From: Corynebacterium sp. HMSC27B11
Lineage (GTDB): Bacteria > Actinomycetota > Actinomycetes > Mycobacteriales > Mycobacteriaceae
DNA length: 64,000 bases
Reading direction: 5' to 3'
Assembly (NCBI RefSeq): GCF_001815985.1
Contig: NZ_KV823558.1
Location: 1 to 64,000 of the forward strand
Shown: positions 7,808 through 15,773 of the stretch, piece after piece
Layout: the number at the start of each line of letters is the position of its first letter
Numbering within the stretch: the stretch's first letter is position 1
Made by a program: the position numbers and the translations under genes
The notes under the pieces: model-generated
What the model saw: only the letters and a program-made list of their open reading frames with translations
What the model was told of the DNA's origin: nothing
The model's database searches: none

Positions 7808-8997
7808 CCCAGGATCAAATCGCAGCGATTGGGGAGCGTCCCCTCAACATCGGCATGGTGTGTCCATACTCCTTCGACGAACCCGGCGGGGTGCAGATCC
7901 ACGCGATTGAACTCTGCGCCGAGCTTCAGCGCCGCGGCCACCGCGTGAGCCTGATCGGCCCGGGGGAGCAGCGCGAGGGGCTGCCGGAGTTCCTGGAATG
8001 CGGTGGCCCCAGCGTCCCGATCCGCTACAACGGTTCCGTGGCCCGGCTGAGCTTCGGTCCCCGTGCGCGCCGCCACCTGCGCCGCTGGATCGCGCGACAT
8101 GATTTCGACGTGGTGCACATCCATGAGCCGAACTCCCCGTCCTATTCCATGCTGACCCTCGCGGTCGCCGAAGGCCCCATGGTGGCGACCTATCACGCCT
8201 CGGCCAGTGGTTCGAAACTTCTGAAGCTCGCACTGCCGGCCTTGCGGCCGTTTCTGGAGAAGATCCACGCCGGCATTGCTGTCTCCGAGGAGGCCCGGCG
8301 CTGGCAGGTGGAGATGCTCGCCGGCGACCCGGTGCTGATCCCCAACGGGGTGGACACTGCTGCCTATCGGGAAGCGGAGGTGCTGCCCGAGCTGGATCCT
8401 GACCGGCCTCGGCTAATGTTTCTCGGTCGCTTCGACGAGCCGCGTAAGGGCCTCCAGGTGATGCTCGGGGCGATGCCATCGATCCTGCGCCAACACCCGA
8501 ACGTCGAACTTTTGGTTGTGGGCGCGGGCTCGGTCGAGGCACTCGGCAAGCGCCTGGATGGGATGGGGCTGAGTTGGGTCCACGGCAGGCAGCCTAGTGA
8601 GGCAACGGTGCGGGTGTTGGGCAAGGTCAGTGATGAGGAGAAAGCCCGCGCCCTGGCCAGCAGCGATATCTACGTCGCCCCCAACACCGGAGGCGAGAGC
8701 TTCGGCATCGTTCTCGTGGAGGCGATGGCTGCAGGCGCGGCCGTCGTCGCCAGCGATATCCCGGCTTTCAAGGCGGTCGGCGATCAAGGACGCGCCGCGT
8801 GCCTATTCGCCAACCACGACGCAGCCAACCTCGCGCTGAAGATCAACCGCCTGCTGTCGGAGCCCGCGGAGATCCGCGAACTGGCTGCCCGCGGGCAGGA
8901 CCGGAGCCAGATGTACGACTGGAACACGGTGGCCAGCCGCGTGGAGCAGGTGTACCAAACTGCCACGCTCAAGGGACGGAAGGTGACCTGCTCGTGA
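7804..8997 (+). CDS. pimA: Phosphatidylinositol alpha-mannosyltransferase PimA
   Basis: A 397-residue GT-B fold, GT4-family glycosyltransferase that moves mannose from GDP-mannose to PI. Visible hallmarks: N-terminal YSFDEPGGVQ loop, VVHIHEPN, LIPNGVD, FLGRFDEPRKG and the nucleotide-sugar site APNTGGESFGIVLVEAMAAG. It overlaps by 4 nt with both neighbours, upstream acyltransferase and downstream membrane protein. Confidence 0.94.
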   Translation: MTQDQIAAIGERPLNIGMVCPYSFDEPGGVQIHAIELCAELQRRGHRVSLIGPGEQREGLPEFLECGGPSVPIRYNGSVARLSFGPRARRHLRRWIARHDFDVVHIHEPNSPSYSMLTLAVAEGPMVATYHASASGSKLLKLALPALRPFLEKIHAGIAVSEEARRWQVEMLAGDPVLIPNGVDTAAYREAEVLPELDPDRPRLMFLGRFDEPRKGLQVMLGAMPSILRQHPNVELLVVGAGSVEALGKRLDGMGLSWVHGRQPSEATVRVLGKVSDEEKARALASSDIYVAPNTGGESFGIVLVEAMAAGAAVVASDIPAFKAVGDQGRAACLFANHDAANLALKINRLLSEPAEIRELAARGQDRSQMYDWNTVASRVEQVYQTATLKGRKVTCS

Positions 8998-9473
8998 TCG
9001 CGATACCGACCTGGCTCGTCATACTCGCCGCCGTATTGGCTGTTCTGCTGGTGATCGGCCTGTGGGCCTACTTCACCGCCGCCCGGCTCAACCGGCTGCA
9101 CATCCGCACCGATAGCGCTCGACTCACTCTGGAGGGTGCGCTGCACGCCCGCGCGATGTTGATCGCCACGCTGCGGCCAGATTTGAAGGAGCAGGCGGAT
9201 CGGGTGTCCCGGGTGCCCCTGCAGGCCACCGATATGGGGGCGCACTCTGAGGCGGAAAACAGCCTGTTAGCGGCACTGGATGCCACCGTTATTGAGCACC
9301 CGGCGTTCATTGCCGCGTCCACGCGCGTTGACCTGGCATCCCGCTTCTATAACGACGCCGTGTGGGACACCCGCCAGCTGCGTTCTCGGGCAAGCGTTCG
9401 AGCCCTCAAGTTGGCCGGTTTCGCGCCACTGCCCGAGTATTATGAGGCCGCCACGACCGATCACGTGGCGTGA
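8994..9473 (+). CDS. Small single-pass membrane protein, function unknown
   Basis: A 159-residue protein with a strongly hydrophobic N-terminal helix (about residues 3-27), then an Arg-rich amphipathic alpha-helical cytosolic or periplasmic domain. The GTG start overlaps the pimA stop (GTGA), so it is coupled to PIM synthesis. No catalytic motif is seen. The helical build after one TM vaguely resembles LemA-type proteins, but I cannot assign it. Conservation next to pimA in corynebacteria would suggest a role in envelope lipid assembly. Confidence 0.8.
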   Translation: MIAIPTWLVILAAVLAVLLVIGLWAYFTAARLNRLHIRTDSARLTLEGALHARAMLIATLRPDLKEQADRVSRVPLQATDMGAHSEAENSLLAALDATVIEHPAFIAASTRVDLASRFYNDAVWDTRQLRSRASVRALKLAGFAPLPEYYEAATTDHVA

Positions 9474-9485
9474 ACCTAGCCCCGT

Positions 9486-9515
9486 TAGACGGGTTAGAAC
9501 TAGACAGGTTAGACT
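9486..9515. repeat. 15-bp tandem direct repeat upstream of pdxS
   Basis: TAGACGGGTTAGAAC (9486-9500) is followed directly by TAGACAGGTTAGACT (9501-9515), 12 of 15 identical. TAGAC or TAGAA cores recur at 9486, 9495, 9501 and 9510. TAGACT (9510-9515) fits a corynebacterial -10 hexamer (TANANT), so the repeats may be an operator over the pdxS promoter. No regulator is identified. Confidence 0.5.
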
Positions 9516-9654
9516 AGTGGCCTAAAACACCAACGAGCTGGAACGTGTTGGCGTCCTTTAAGCCGCGCTCCCGAGGGGCCACCGCAAGGTGAACCCGAGG
9601 GCTGAGGCGAGTAAGTGCGAGCACGCCCAGCCACGAAGAGACGGGATTAACTAC

Positions 9655-10575
9655 GTGAGCAAGGCATCCAAGACCGCTGCGGCGGACGCGTCCATCACCA
9701 CCGGTTCCGCGCGCGTCAAGCGCGGTTTTGCCGACAAGCTGAAGGGCGGCGTCATCATGGACGTCGTCACCCCGGAACAGGCCAAGATCGCCGAGGACGC
9801 AGGAGCCTCCGCCGTTATGGCCCTGGAGCGCGTTCCGGCTGACATCCGCGCACAGGGCGGCGTGTCCCGCATGTCCGACCCGGACATGATCGCTGGCATC
9901 ATCGACGCCGTCGAGATCCCGGTCATGGCCAAGGCCCGCATTGGCCACTTCGTCGAGGCAGAGGTTCTCGAAGCGCTCGGCGTGGACTTCATCGACGAGT
10001 CCGAGGTGCTGAGCCCGGCCGACTACAAGAACCACATCGACAAGTTCGACTTCGAGACCCCATTCGTCTGTGGTGCCACCAACCTGGGCGAGGCCCTGCG
10101 CCGCATCAACGAAGGTGCAGCCATGATCCGTTCCAAGGGTGAGGCCGGAACTGGCGATGTGTCCAACGCGGTGACCCACATGCGCACCATCCGCGCGGAG
10201 ATCAACCGCCTGAGCAACATGGCCGACGATGAGCTCTACGTCGCCGCCAAGGAACTGGCCGCACCGTACGAGCTCGTCGTTGAGGTTGCACGCAACGGCA
10301 AGCTCCCAGTCACCCTGTTCACCGCCGGTGGCATCGCCACCCCGGCCGACGCTGCGATGATGATGCACCTCGGTGCTGAGGGCGTGTTCGTCGGCTCGGG
10401 CATTTTCAAGTCCGGCAACCCGGCTCAGCGTGCCGCAGCCATCGTCAAGGCAACGCAGAACTACCAGGACCCGAAGGTTATCGCGGACGTTTCCCGCGGC
10501 CTGGGCGAGGCCATGGTCGGTATCAACGTCGACGAGCTGCCGGTGTCCCACCGCCTCGCAGAGCGCGGCTGGTAA
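9655..10575 (+). CDS. pdxS: Pyridoxal 5'-phosphate synthase, lyase subunit PdxS
   Basis: A 306-residue TIM-barrel enzyme that builds PLP from ribose 5-phosphate, glyceraldehyde 3-phosphate and ammonia. [27 protein letters not shown] and VFVGSGIF are family hallmarks, with the active-site lysine in AKARIGH. The GTG at 9655 matches the usual N-terminus; the frame stays open upstream but is not coding-like. Normally it works with the glutaminase PdxT, which in M. tuberculosis lies two genes downstream. Here no pdxT is found between tesB and yebC, so it must be elsewhere or absent. Confidence 0.95.
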   Translation: MSKASKTAAADASITTGSARVKRGFADKLKGGVIMDVVTPEQAKIAEDAGASAVMALERVPADIRAQGGVSRMSDPDMIAGIIDAVEIPVMAKARIGHFVEAEVLEALGVDFIDESEVLSPADYKNHIDKFDFETPFVCGATNLGEALRRINEGAAMIRSKGEAGTGDVSNAVTHMRTIRAEINRLSNMADDELYVAAKELAAPYELVVEVARNGKLPVTLFTAGGIATPADAAMMMHLGAEGVFVGSGIFKSGNPAQRAAAIVKATQNYQDPKVIADVSRGLGEAMVGINVDELPVSHRLAERGW

Positions 10576-10581
10576 TTCCCC

Positions 10582-11466
10582 ATGGTCGCCTCCTCGTCCG
10601 CCTCCCGGCCCCGCATCCTCGACGTTCTCGATCTTGAGAAGATCGACGGGGATATTTTCCGGGGACGCGTGATTCCCTCGAGCCTGAGCCGAACGTTCGG
10701 CGGGCAGGTGGCGGCCCAGTGCCTGGTCGCTGCGACCCGAACCGTGGGCGCGGAGTACCAGGTGCATTCCCTGCATGGGTATTTTGTTGCCCCCGGGCGC
10801 TCCGAGGAACCGACGCTGTACATCGTGGAACGCATCCGCGATGGCAGGTCTTTCTGCTCCCGCCAGGTGAAGGCGGTTCAGCACGGAAAGCCGATCTTCA
10901 TCATGCAGGCCAGCTTTCACGTCCGCACGGACGAGGGGCCGGAACACTCCGATGAGATGCGTCGCGTGGTGCCACCGGAGGACGTCGTGGTCAACCGCGA
11001 GGAGCTGCCGCCGGTGCGCAAGGCGCTGTTTGACGAGTGGCGCGAGTGGGATCTGCGGGTCGTGCCGGAAGGGGACTTCGAGCCGAATAAGTATGCAGCC
11101 TCCCAGCAGGTCGTCTGGTTCAAGTCGAAGGCCAGGCTCCCGGACGATGAGACCTTCCACGTCTGCACGCTGGCATATATGTCTGACATGACGCTGCTGT
11201 CCTCCGCCCTTGTCCCGCACCGCGGCGAGCAGTACCAGGAGGCTTCCCTCGATCACGCGATGTGGTTCCTGCGGCCGTTCCGCGCCGATGAATGGCTGCT
11301 CTACGACCAGGTCAGCCCATCGGCGCACGCGGGGCGTGCCATTACCCACGGCCGCATCTTCAACCAGGCCGGGGAATTGGTCGCCGTCGTGACCCAGGAG
11401 GGGCTGACCCGAAAGATCGTGGGCGACCGCCCGGCTGTCCCACTCAAGGGCTTCGAAGGGAAGTAA
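10582..11466 (+). CDS. tesB: Acyl-CoA thioesterase II
   Basis: A 294-residue double-hotdog thioesterase that hydrolyses acyl-CoA to free acid and CoA. Typical elements: [10 protein letters not shown] near residue 35, [25 protein letters not shown], and a C-terminal [20 protein letters not shown] with SPSAHAGRA. It starts 6 nt after pdxS and ends before a strong terminator, so pdxS-tesB is probably one transcript. Its substrate is unknown. Confidence 0.92.
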   Translation: MVASSSASRPRILDVLDLEKIDGDIFRGRVIPSSLSRTFGGQVAAQCLVAATRTVGAEYQVHSLHGYFVAPGRSEEPTLYIVERIRDGRSFCSRQVKAVQHGKPIFIMQASFHVRTDEGPEHSDEMRRVVPPEDVVVNREELPPVRKALFDEWREWDLRVVPEGDFEPNKYAASQQVVWFKSKARLPDDETFHVCTLAYMSDMTLLSSALVPHRGEQYQEASLDHAMWFLRPFRADEWLLYDQVSPSAHAGRAITHGRIFNQAGELVAVVTQEGLTRKIVGDRPAVPLKGFEGK

Positions 11467-11520
11467 CACTCGACCCCGCACCTTCACCACGTGGGGTTGC
11501 AGCTTCGATGCAGCAGCAGA

Positions 11521-11550
11521 ACCGCCGTGCCGAGCAGCACGGCGGTTTTT
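11521..11550 (+). terminator. Rho-independent terminator after tesB
   Basis: Stem ACCGCCGTGC (11521-11530) pairs perfectly with GCACGGCGGT (11537-11546) around a 6-nt loop and runs into TTTTT. The rest of 11467-11729 holds no gene; a 7-bp hairpin AAACTGC/GCAGTTT (11681-11697) sits in the yebC leader. Confidence 0.9.
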
Positions 11551-11729
11551 GCGTCCAAGAAACGCACCTTCCCGAACAACTATCCACGACGAGGAACGTG
11601 TTAAGGCCTTCTTGGGACGCGCGGACCAGTGGTTCTAAAGAAAACCCGCCGGAGGCGCGTAGTAAGCTGGTAGGCGCGAAAAACTGCATCGCAGTTTGCA
11701 GGAATTATTCGGCTAGTAGGAAGAGGACG

Positions 11730-12485
11730 ATGGCAGGCCATTCAAAGTGGGAGACCACGAAGCGTAAGAAGGCAGCAATCGACGCCAAGCGTGGCAAGGA
11801 ATTCGCCCGCCTGGTGAAGAATATCGAGGTTGCGGCGCGCATGGGTGGCGGCGACCCGGACGCCAACCCGACGCTCCAGGACGCCATCACCAAGGCCAAG
11901 AAGTCCTCCGTCCCCAACGACAACATCGAGCGGGCTCGTAAGCGTGGCTCCGGCGAAGAAGCTGGTGGCTCCGACTGGGAGACCATCATGTACGAGGGCT
12001 ACGGCCCGGGCGGCGTTGCGATGCTCATCGAGTGCCTGACCGATAACCGCAACCGCGCTGCCACCGACGTCCGCACTGCGATGACGAAGAACGGCGGCAA
12101 CATGGCGGATGCCGGCTCCGTGTCCTACCAGTTTGAGCGCAAGGGCCAGGCCCTTCTCGACAAGGGGGAGCTGACCGAGGACGACCTGCTGCTTGCTGTC
12201 CTCGACGCCGGCGCCGAAGAGGTCAAGGACCACGGCGAGCAGTTCGAGGTGCTCTGCGATATTTCGGACCTCATGGCCGTCCGCGAGGCACTGAAGGAGG
12301 CGGAGATCGAGTACGACTCCGTCGAGCAGGTGTATCGCTCCAATCTGGAGGTTCCGGCAGACGCGGAGTTGGCCCGTAAGGTCGCTAACCTCATCGATGC
12401 TCTCGACGACGTCGACGATGTCCAGGAGATCTACACCAACATGTCCGTCTCCGACGAGGTTGCGGCCGAACTCGCCGAGGACTAA
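11730..12485 (+). CDS. yebC: YebC/PmpR-family transcriptional or translational regulator
   Basis: A 251-residue cytoplasmic protein of the TACO1/YebC family, starting with the family signature MAGHSKW and containing [25 protein letters not shown] and [12 protein letters not shown]. Length matches the family. Homologues have been linked to DNA-binding regulation and, more recently, to ribosome function at proline stretches. The ATG has a good purine-rich site (GGAAGAGG). It precedes ruvCAB, as in many bacteria. In-frame sequence before 11730 lies across the terminator region and is not coding. Confidence 0.95.
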   Translation: MAGHSKWETTKRKKAAIDAKRGKEFARLVKNIEVAARMGGGDPDANPTLQDAITKAKKSSVPNDNIERARKRGSGEEAGGSDWETIMYEGYGPGGVAMLIECLTDNRNRAATDVRTAMTKNGGNMADAGSVSYQFERKGQALLDKGELTEDDLLLAVLDAGAEEVKDHGEQFEVLCDISDLMAVREALKEAEIEYDSVEQVYRSNLEVPADAELARKVANLIDALDDVDDVQEIYTNMSVSDEVAAELAED

Positions 12486-12581
12486 TTGGCCTACCTACGG
12501 GGCGGTACGTGCCCGCGTGCCCCATTGGGGGCGGGCTGGCTGCGCGGCCGCATGACGGGTTGCTGCGAGCCGACGTCGCTT

Positions 12582-12601
12582 TCGATCATGTGTGCTATAT
12601 T
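12582..12601 (+). promoter_or_regulatory. Candidate ruvC promoter with SOS-like (LexA) box
   Basis: TCGATCATGTGTGCTA (12582-12597) matches the corynebacterial/mycobacterial SOS box (TCGAAC-N4-GTTCGA) except at three positions, all but one in the right half. TATATT (12596-12601) is a perfect TANANT -10 hexamer overlapping the box, where a repressor would block RNA polymerase. ruvC is a known SOS gene in mycobacteria. The match is imperfect, so LexA binding is inference. Confidence 0.5.
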
Positions 12602-12738
12602 CGGTATCTATCATGAGTGCGAGGTCTAATGCAGTGCCGGATGGGGCACCCGGAGAGTCAGATCAGGGTGCCCTCGCCCGCGCCTCCCGATCGGCGGGAG
12701 GGTGGGGGTCGCCCACTGGATTTCGGCGGACCGAATCG

Positions 12739-13242
12739 ATGGTGGGCAAGCGCGTCATGGGAATCGACCCTGGTCTGACCCGCTGTGGGCTCTCCGTCGT
12801 ACAATCCGGCCAAGGCCGCACAGTGTTCCCCGTCGCTGTCGGAGTGGTTCGCACCGAGTCCCATGTCCCGCTGGAGCAGCGACTCCAGCGGCTATACCGC
12901 GCCGTGAGTGAGTGGATCGCCGATTATTCCCCGGATGTGGTCGCGATCGAGCGGGTTTTCGAACGCTCAAACGTCTCGACAGTCATGAATACGGCTCATG
13001 CCTCCGGGGTGCTGATGCTCGCCGCGGCGGAGCACGGATTGGCCGTGGAGAGCTACACGCCCAGTGAGGTGAAGAAGGCGATCAGCGGCAATGGCCGGGC
13101 CGATAAGGCTCAGATGACCAAGATGATCACCCGCATTCTGGGGCTCTCAGAGGCTCCCAAGCCCGCGGATGCCGCCGATGCGCTCGCGCTGGCGGTCTGC
13201 CACTGCTGGCGGGGACCGATGAATCAATTCCTGCGCGCCTGA
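12739..13242 (+). CDS. ruvC: Crossover junction endodeoxyribonuclease RuvC
   Basis: A 167-residue Holliday-junction resolvase. The acidic catalytic residues are visible in MGIDPGL, AIERVF and [20 protein letters not shown] matches the family. The ATG at 12739 gives the standard N-terminus ([12 protein letters not shown]). The frame is open upstream to ATG 12613, which would add 42 low-complexity residues; that ATG lies only 11 nt past the -10 hexamer, so a near-leaderless longer form cannot be excluded. The C-terminus is about 20 residues shorter than in M. tuberculosis. First gene of ruvCAB. Confidence 0.93.
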   Translation: MVGKRVMGIDPGLTRCGLSVVQSGQGRTVFPVAVGVVRTESHVPLEQRLQRLYRAVSEWIADYSPDVVAIERVFERSNVSTVMNTAHASGVLMLAAAEHGLAVESYTPSEVKKAISGNGRADKAQMTKMITRILGLSEAPKPADAADALALAVCHCWRGPMNQFLRA

Positions 13243-13286
13243 GGCGCCTGGGATAGAAAACACAATAGAAGGATGATGAGTTCGAC

Positions 13287-13907
13287 ATGATTTCCTCGCT
13301 GCGCGGTGAAGTGATCGATAAGGGCCTGGATTATGTAGTGGTCGAATGCGCCGGGGTGGGGTACCGCTGCCTCGCCACCGGCGATACCCTCGCCACGTTG
13401 CGTCGCGGCGAGCAGGCCTTCGTTCTCACTAGTCTCGTGGTGCGGGACGATGCGCATACGCTCTATGCTTTTTCGACCCCAGAGCAGCGCGAAACTTTCG
13501 GAATCCTGCAGAAGGTCTCCGGCGTAGGCGCCCGCCTCGCCATGGGAGTGATGAGCGTGCTGCAGCCTGCGGACATCGCTCGGGCCGTCGAGGAAGGGGA
13601 TATCAAGACCCTGCAGCAGGCTCCTGGGGTGGGTAAGCGGCTGGCCGAACGCATGGCCGTGGATCTCAAGGGCAAGTTTCCGGCTCCGGAAGCCACGAGC
13701 GACCAGGCAACCATTGGAGATATCGCGGCGAACGGCACCGACACGGCGTTGCAGTCGCAGGTCGTGGAGGCGCTCGTCGGCCTCGGCTTCACCGAATCCA
13801 AGGCTGCTACGGCTGTGACGAAGATTCTTGAGGAGCAGAACGGAACCGCCGATCCTTCGGCAGTGCTGCGTGAGGCCCTGCAGCGGCTGAGTGGCCAAAA
13901 GCGTTAA
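13287..13907 (+). CDS. ruvA: Holliday junction branch-migration protein RuvA
   Basis: A 206-residue protein that binds the four-way junction as a tetramer and loads RuvB. It has an N-terminal OB fold (MISSLRGEV, GVGYRC), tandem helix-hairpin-helix motifs (LQKVSGVGARLAMGVMS; LQQAPGVGKRLAERMAVDLK) and a C-terminal RuvB-contact domain (about 155-206: EALVGLGFTESKA). It lies 44 nt after ruvC and 65 nt before ruvB. Confidence 0.97.
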   Translation: MISSLRGEVIDKGLDYVVVECAGVGYRCLATGDTLATLRRGEQAFVLTSLVVRDDAHTLYAFSTPEQRETFGILQKVSGVGARLAMGVMSVLQPADIARAVEEGDIKTLQQAPGVGKRLAERMAVDLKGKFPAPEATSDQATIGDIAANGTDTALQSQVVEALVGLGFTESKAATAVTKILEEQNGTADPSAVLREALQRLSGQKR

Positions 13908-13972
13908 TCGCGCGAGGGTCACACAACACCTAGGATTCACAGCAGCAGACAACGCAGGCAAAGGACGCACCA

Positions 13973-15076
13973 ATGTCAGACATCGAACGCACCGAATTCG
14001 AATTGCCGGGTTCGTCGCTGCCTACGCCGCGCCCTGAGCCCGGCAATCAGCCCGCCGGGCAAGCGCCGAATAGCGAGCTCTCCGGTACACAGATCCCCGG
14101 GGATACCGAGTTCGATAGCTCACTGCGCCCGAAGAGCCTGACGGAGTTTATCGGCCAGCCGAAGGTGCGCCAGCAGCTTGAGCTCGTGCTTGGCGGGGCC
14201 CGCAGCCGTGGTGTTGCGCCCGACCACGTGCTGCTTGCGGGCCCGCCGGGGCTAGGTAAGACGACGATGGCGATGATCATCGCCCAGGAGCTCGGTTCCT
14301 CTCTGCGCATGACCTCGGGCCCGGCGCTCGAGCGGGCAGGGGATCTGGCTGCCATGTTGTCGAACCTCATGGAGGGCGACGTGCTCTTCATCGACGAGAT
14401 CCACCGCATGGCGCGCCCCGCCGAAGAGATGCTCTACATGGCGATGGAGGACTTCCGCATCGACGTCATCGTCGGTAAAGGGCCGGGAGCAACGTCGATC
14501 CCCATCGAGATTGCCCCATTCACCCTTGTTGGCGCGACGACCCGGGCGGGCATGCTCACGGGCCCGCTCCGTGACCGCTTCGGTTTCACCGCTCAGATGG
14601 AGTTCTACGACACTCCCGAGCTCACCCGGGTGGTCACCCGCGCCGCTGGGATCCTCGGCGTAGAAATCGATCACGACGCTGCGACCGAGATCGCTTCTCG
14701 CTCGCGGGGCACGCCGCGTATCGCCAACCGGCTGCTCCGCCGCGTGCGGGACTATGCAGACGTGCAGGCCGACGGCCAGATCACCGTGGACATCGCACGT
14801 CAGGCGCTCGTGGTCTTCGACGTCGATGAGATGGGGCTCGACCGCCTCGACAACGGGGTGCTGGATGCACTGGTACGTGGCCACGGTGGCGGACCGGTGG
14901 GCGTGAACACCCTTGCGCTGGCGGTTGGGGAGGAGCCCTCGACAGTCGAGGAGGTCTGCGAGCCGTTCCTCGTGCGCGCAGGCATGGTGGCCCGCACGCC
15001 GCGGGGGAGGGTTGCTACCGCGGCAGCATGGCGACACGTCGGCCTGGAGCCCCCGGAGAACGCACCTGGCATGTAG
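13973..15076 (+). CDS. ruvB: Holliday junction helicase RuvB
   Basis: A 367-residue AAA+ motor that drives branch migration with RuvA. Walker A GPPGLGKT (90-97), Walker B LFIDEIHR, sensor 1 GATTRAG, arginine finger region GPLRDRFGF and C-terminal winged helix ([19 protein letters not shown]) are all present. The first 45 or so residues are a Pro-rich extension, longer than in E. coli. ACGCAGGCAAAGGA provides the ribosome site. Confidence 0.97.
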   Translation: MSDIERTEFELPGSSLPTPRPEPGNQPAGQAPNSELSGTQIPGDTEFDSSLRPKSLTEFIGQPKVRQQLELVLGGARSRGVAPDHVLLAGPPGLGKTTMAMIIAQELGSSLRMTSGPALERAGDLAAMLSNLMEGDVLFIDEIHRMARPAEEMLYMAMEDFRIDVIVGKGPGATSIPIEIAPFTLVGATTRAGMLTGPLRDRFGFTAQMEFYDTPELTRVVTRAAGILGVEIDHDAATEIASRSRGTPRIANRLLRRVRDYADVQADGQITVDIARQALVVFDVDEMGLDRLDNGVLDALVRGHGGGPVGVNTLALAVGEEPSTVEEVCEPFLVRAGMVARTPRGRVATAAAWRHVGLEPPENAPGM

Positions 15077-15096
15077 CGCCGCTCGGGGAGCGGCGC
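15076..15096 (+). terminator. Hairpin at ruvB stop
   Basis: GCGCCGCTC (15076-15084) pairs with GAGCGGCGC (15088-15096), a 9-bp GC stem with a 3-nt loop that starts at the last base of ruvB. There is no T-tract, so it may pause transcription or protect the 3' end and not terminate fully. Confidence 0.45.
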
Positions 15097-15213
15097 CGAC
15101 GGGCCCGCGCCTGGCACGACGCCTAGAGCGCCGAGGGCCCGGGCGTCGAGTACCCGAGGTGGGAACGGTAGCGGCTACGTGCAAAAACCTGAGAATGTGA
15201 GACACTGAAAACT

Positions 15214-15606
15214 ATGAATTCTTTGATACTCATCCTGATCGTTGTCGTGTTCATCGCCTTGCCGCTGCTGCAGATCCGCAAGCAGAACCAGCGCATGAAG
15301 CAGATCCGCGAATTCCAGGATTCTCTCCAGCCGGGCATGGTCGTCCAGATGACCTCGGGCATCCAGGGGCGTGTGGCGCACGTGGGTGACACCTCGATTG
15401 ACCTGGAGATCAGCCCTGCGGTGGTGACTACCTGGGACCGCGCCGCCGTCCTGCAGGCCGTGACCTCCGTGGAACCTGGCTCGCAGCAGGAAGAGCAGCT
15501 GAGCAACCGTCCGGATGACCAGGCCGAGACGGTGGACGGTGACGTCCAGAACACGGATTTTGACGTCGACGGTGGTACCAACACCGGCGGCGAGTCCCGC
15601 AACTAG
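15214..15606 (+). CDS. yajC: Sec translocon accessory protein YajC
   Basis: A 130-residue protein with one N-terminal membrane helix (about 2-22) followed by a small cytoplasmic domain with the YajC pattern RKQNQRMKQ, QPGMVVQMTSGIQGRVAHVGD. The C-terminal 50 residues are acidic, Gln-rich and likely disordered. It precedes secD and secF, its known partners, but a terminator-like hairpin lies between them. Confidence 0.93.
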   Translation: MNSLILILIVVVFIALPLLQIRKQNQRMKQIREFQDSLQPGMVVQMTSGIQGRVAHVGDTSIDLEISPAVVTTWDRAAVLQAVTSVEPGSQQEEQLSNRPDDQAETVDGDVQNTDFDVDGGTNTGGESRN

Positions 15607-15657
15607 GCGTCGGTGCGCGACCCGCTGAACGCGCACGTAGATCCCGCGCGGATTTGG

Positions 15658-15702
15658 ACATCTGGTGACCGGAGACAGGAATCCGGGTGCCAGATGTTTT
15701 GT
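15658..15702 (+). terminator. Terminator after yajC
   Basis: ACATCTGG (15658-15665) pairs with CCAGATGT (15690-15697), with an inner CCGG/CCGG stem, followed by TTTTG. TAAGAT (15718-15723) downstream fits a -10 hexamer, which would give secDF its own promoter. Confidence 0.6.
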
Positions 15703-15773
15703 GTCTCCAGCAGGCACTAAGATATTTTCCCAGCTTTTCATTTAATCCCGATTAACAGCTCAGGAGCCCAACT

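Noticed and set aside
9501-9522. DtxR-like iron box before pdxS (AGGTTAGACTAG).
   Set aside because: Only the left half resembles TTAGGTTAGGCTAACCTAA; the right half does not match.
12592-12738. Taking the most upstream start for ruvC as the main annotation.
   Set aside because: The added residues are low complexity and absent from known RuvC; kept only as a possible alternative.
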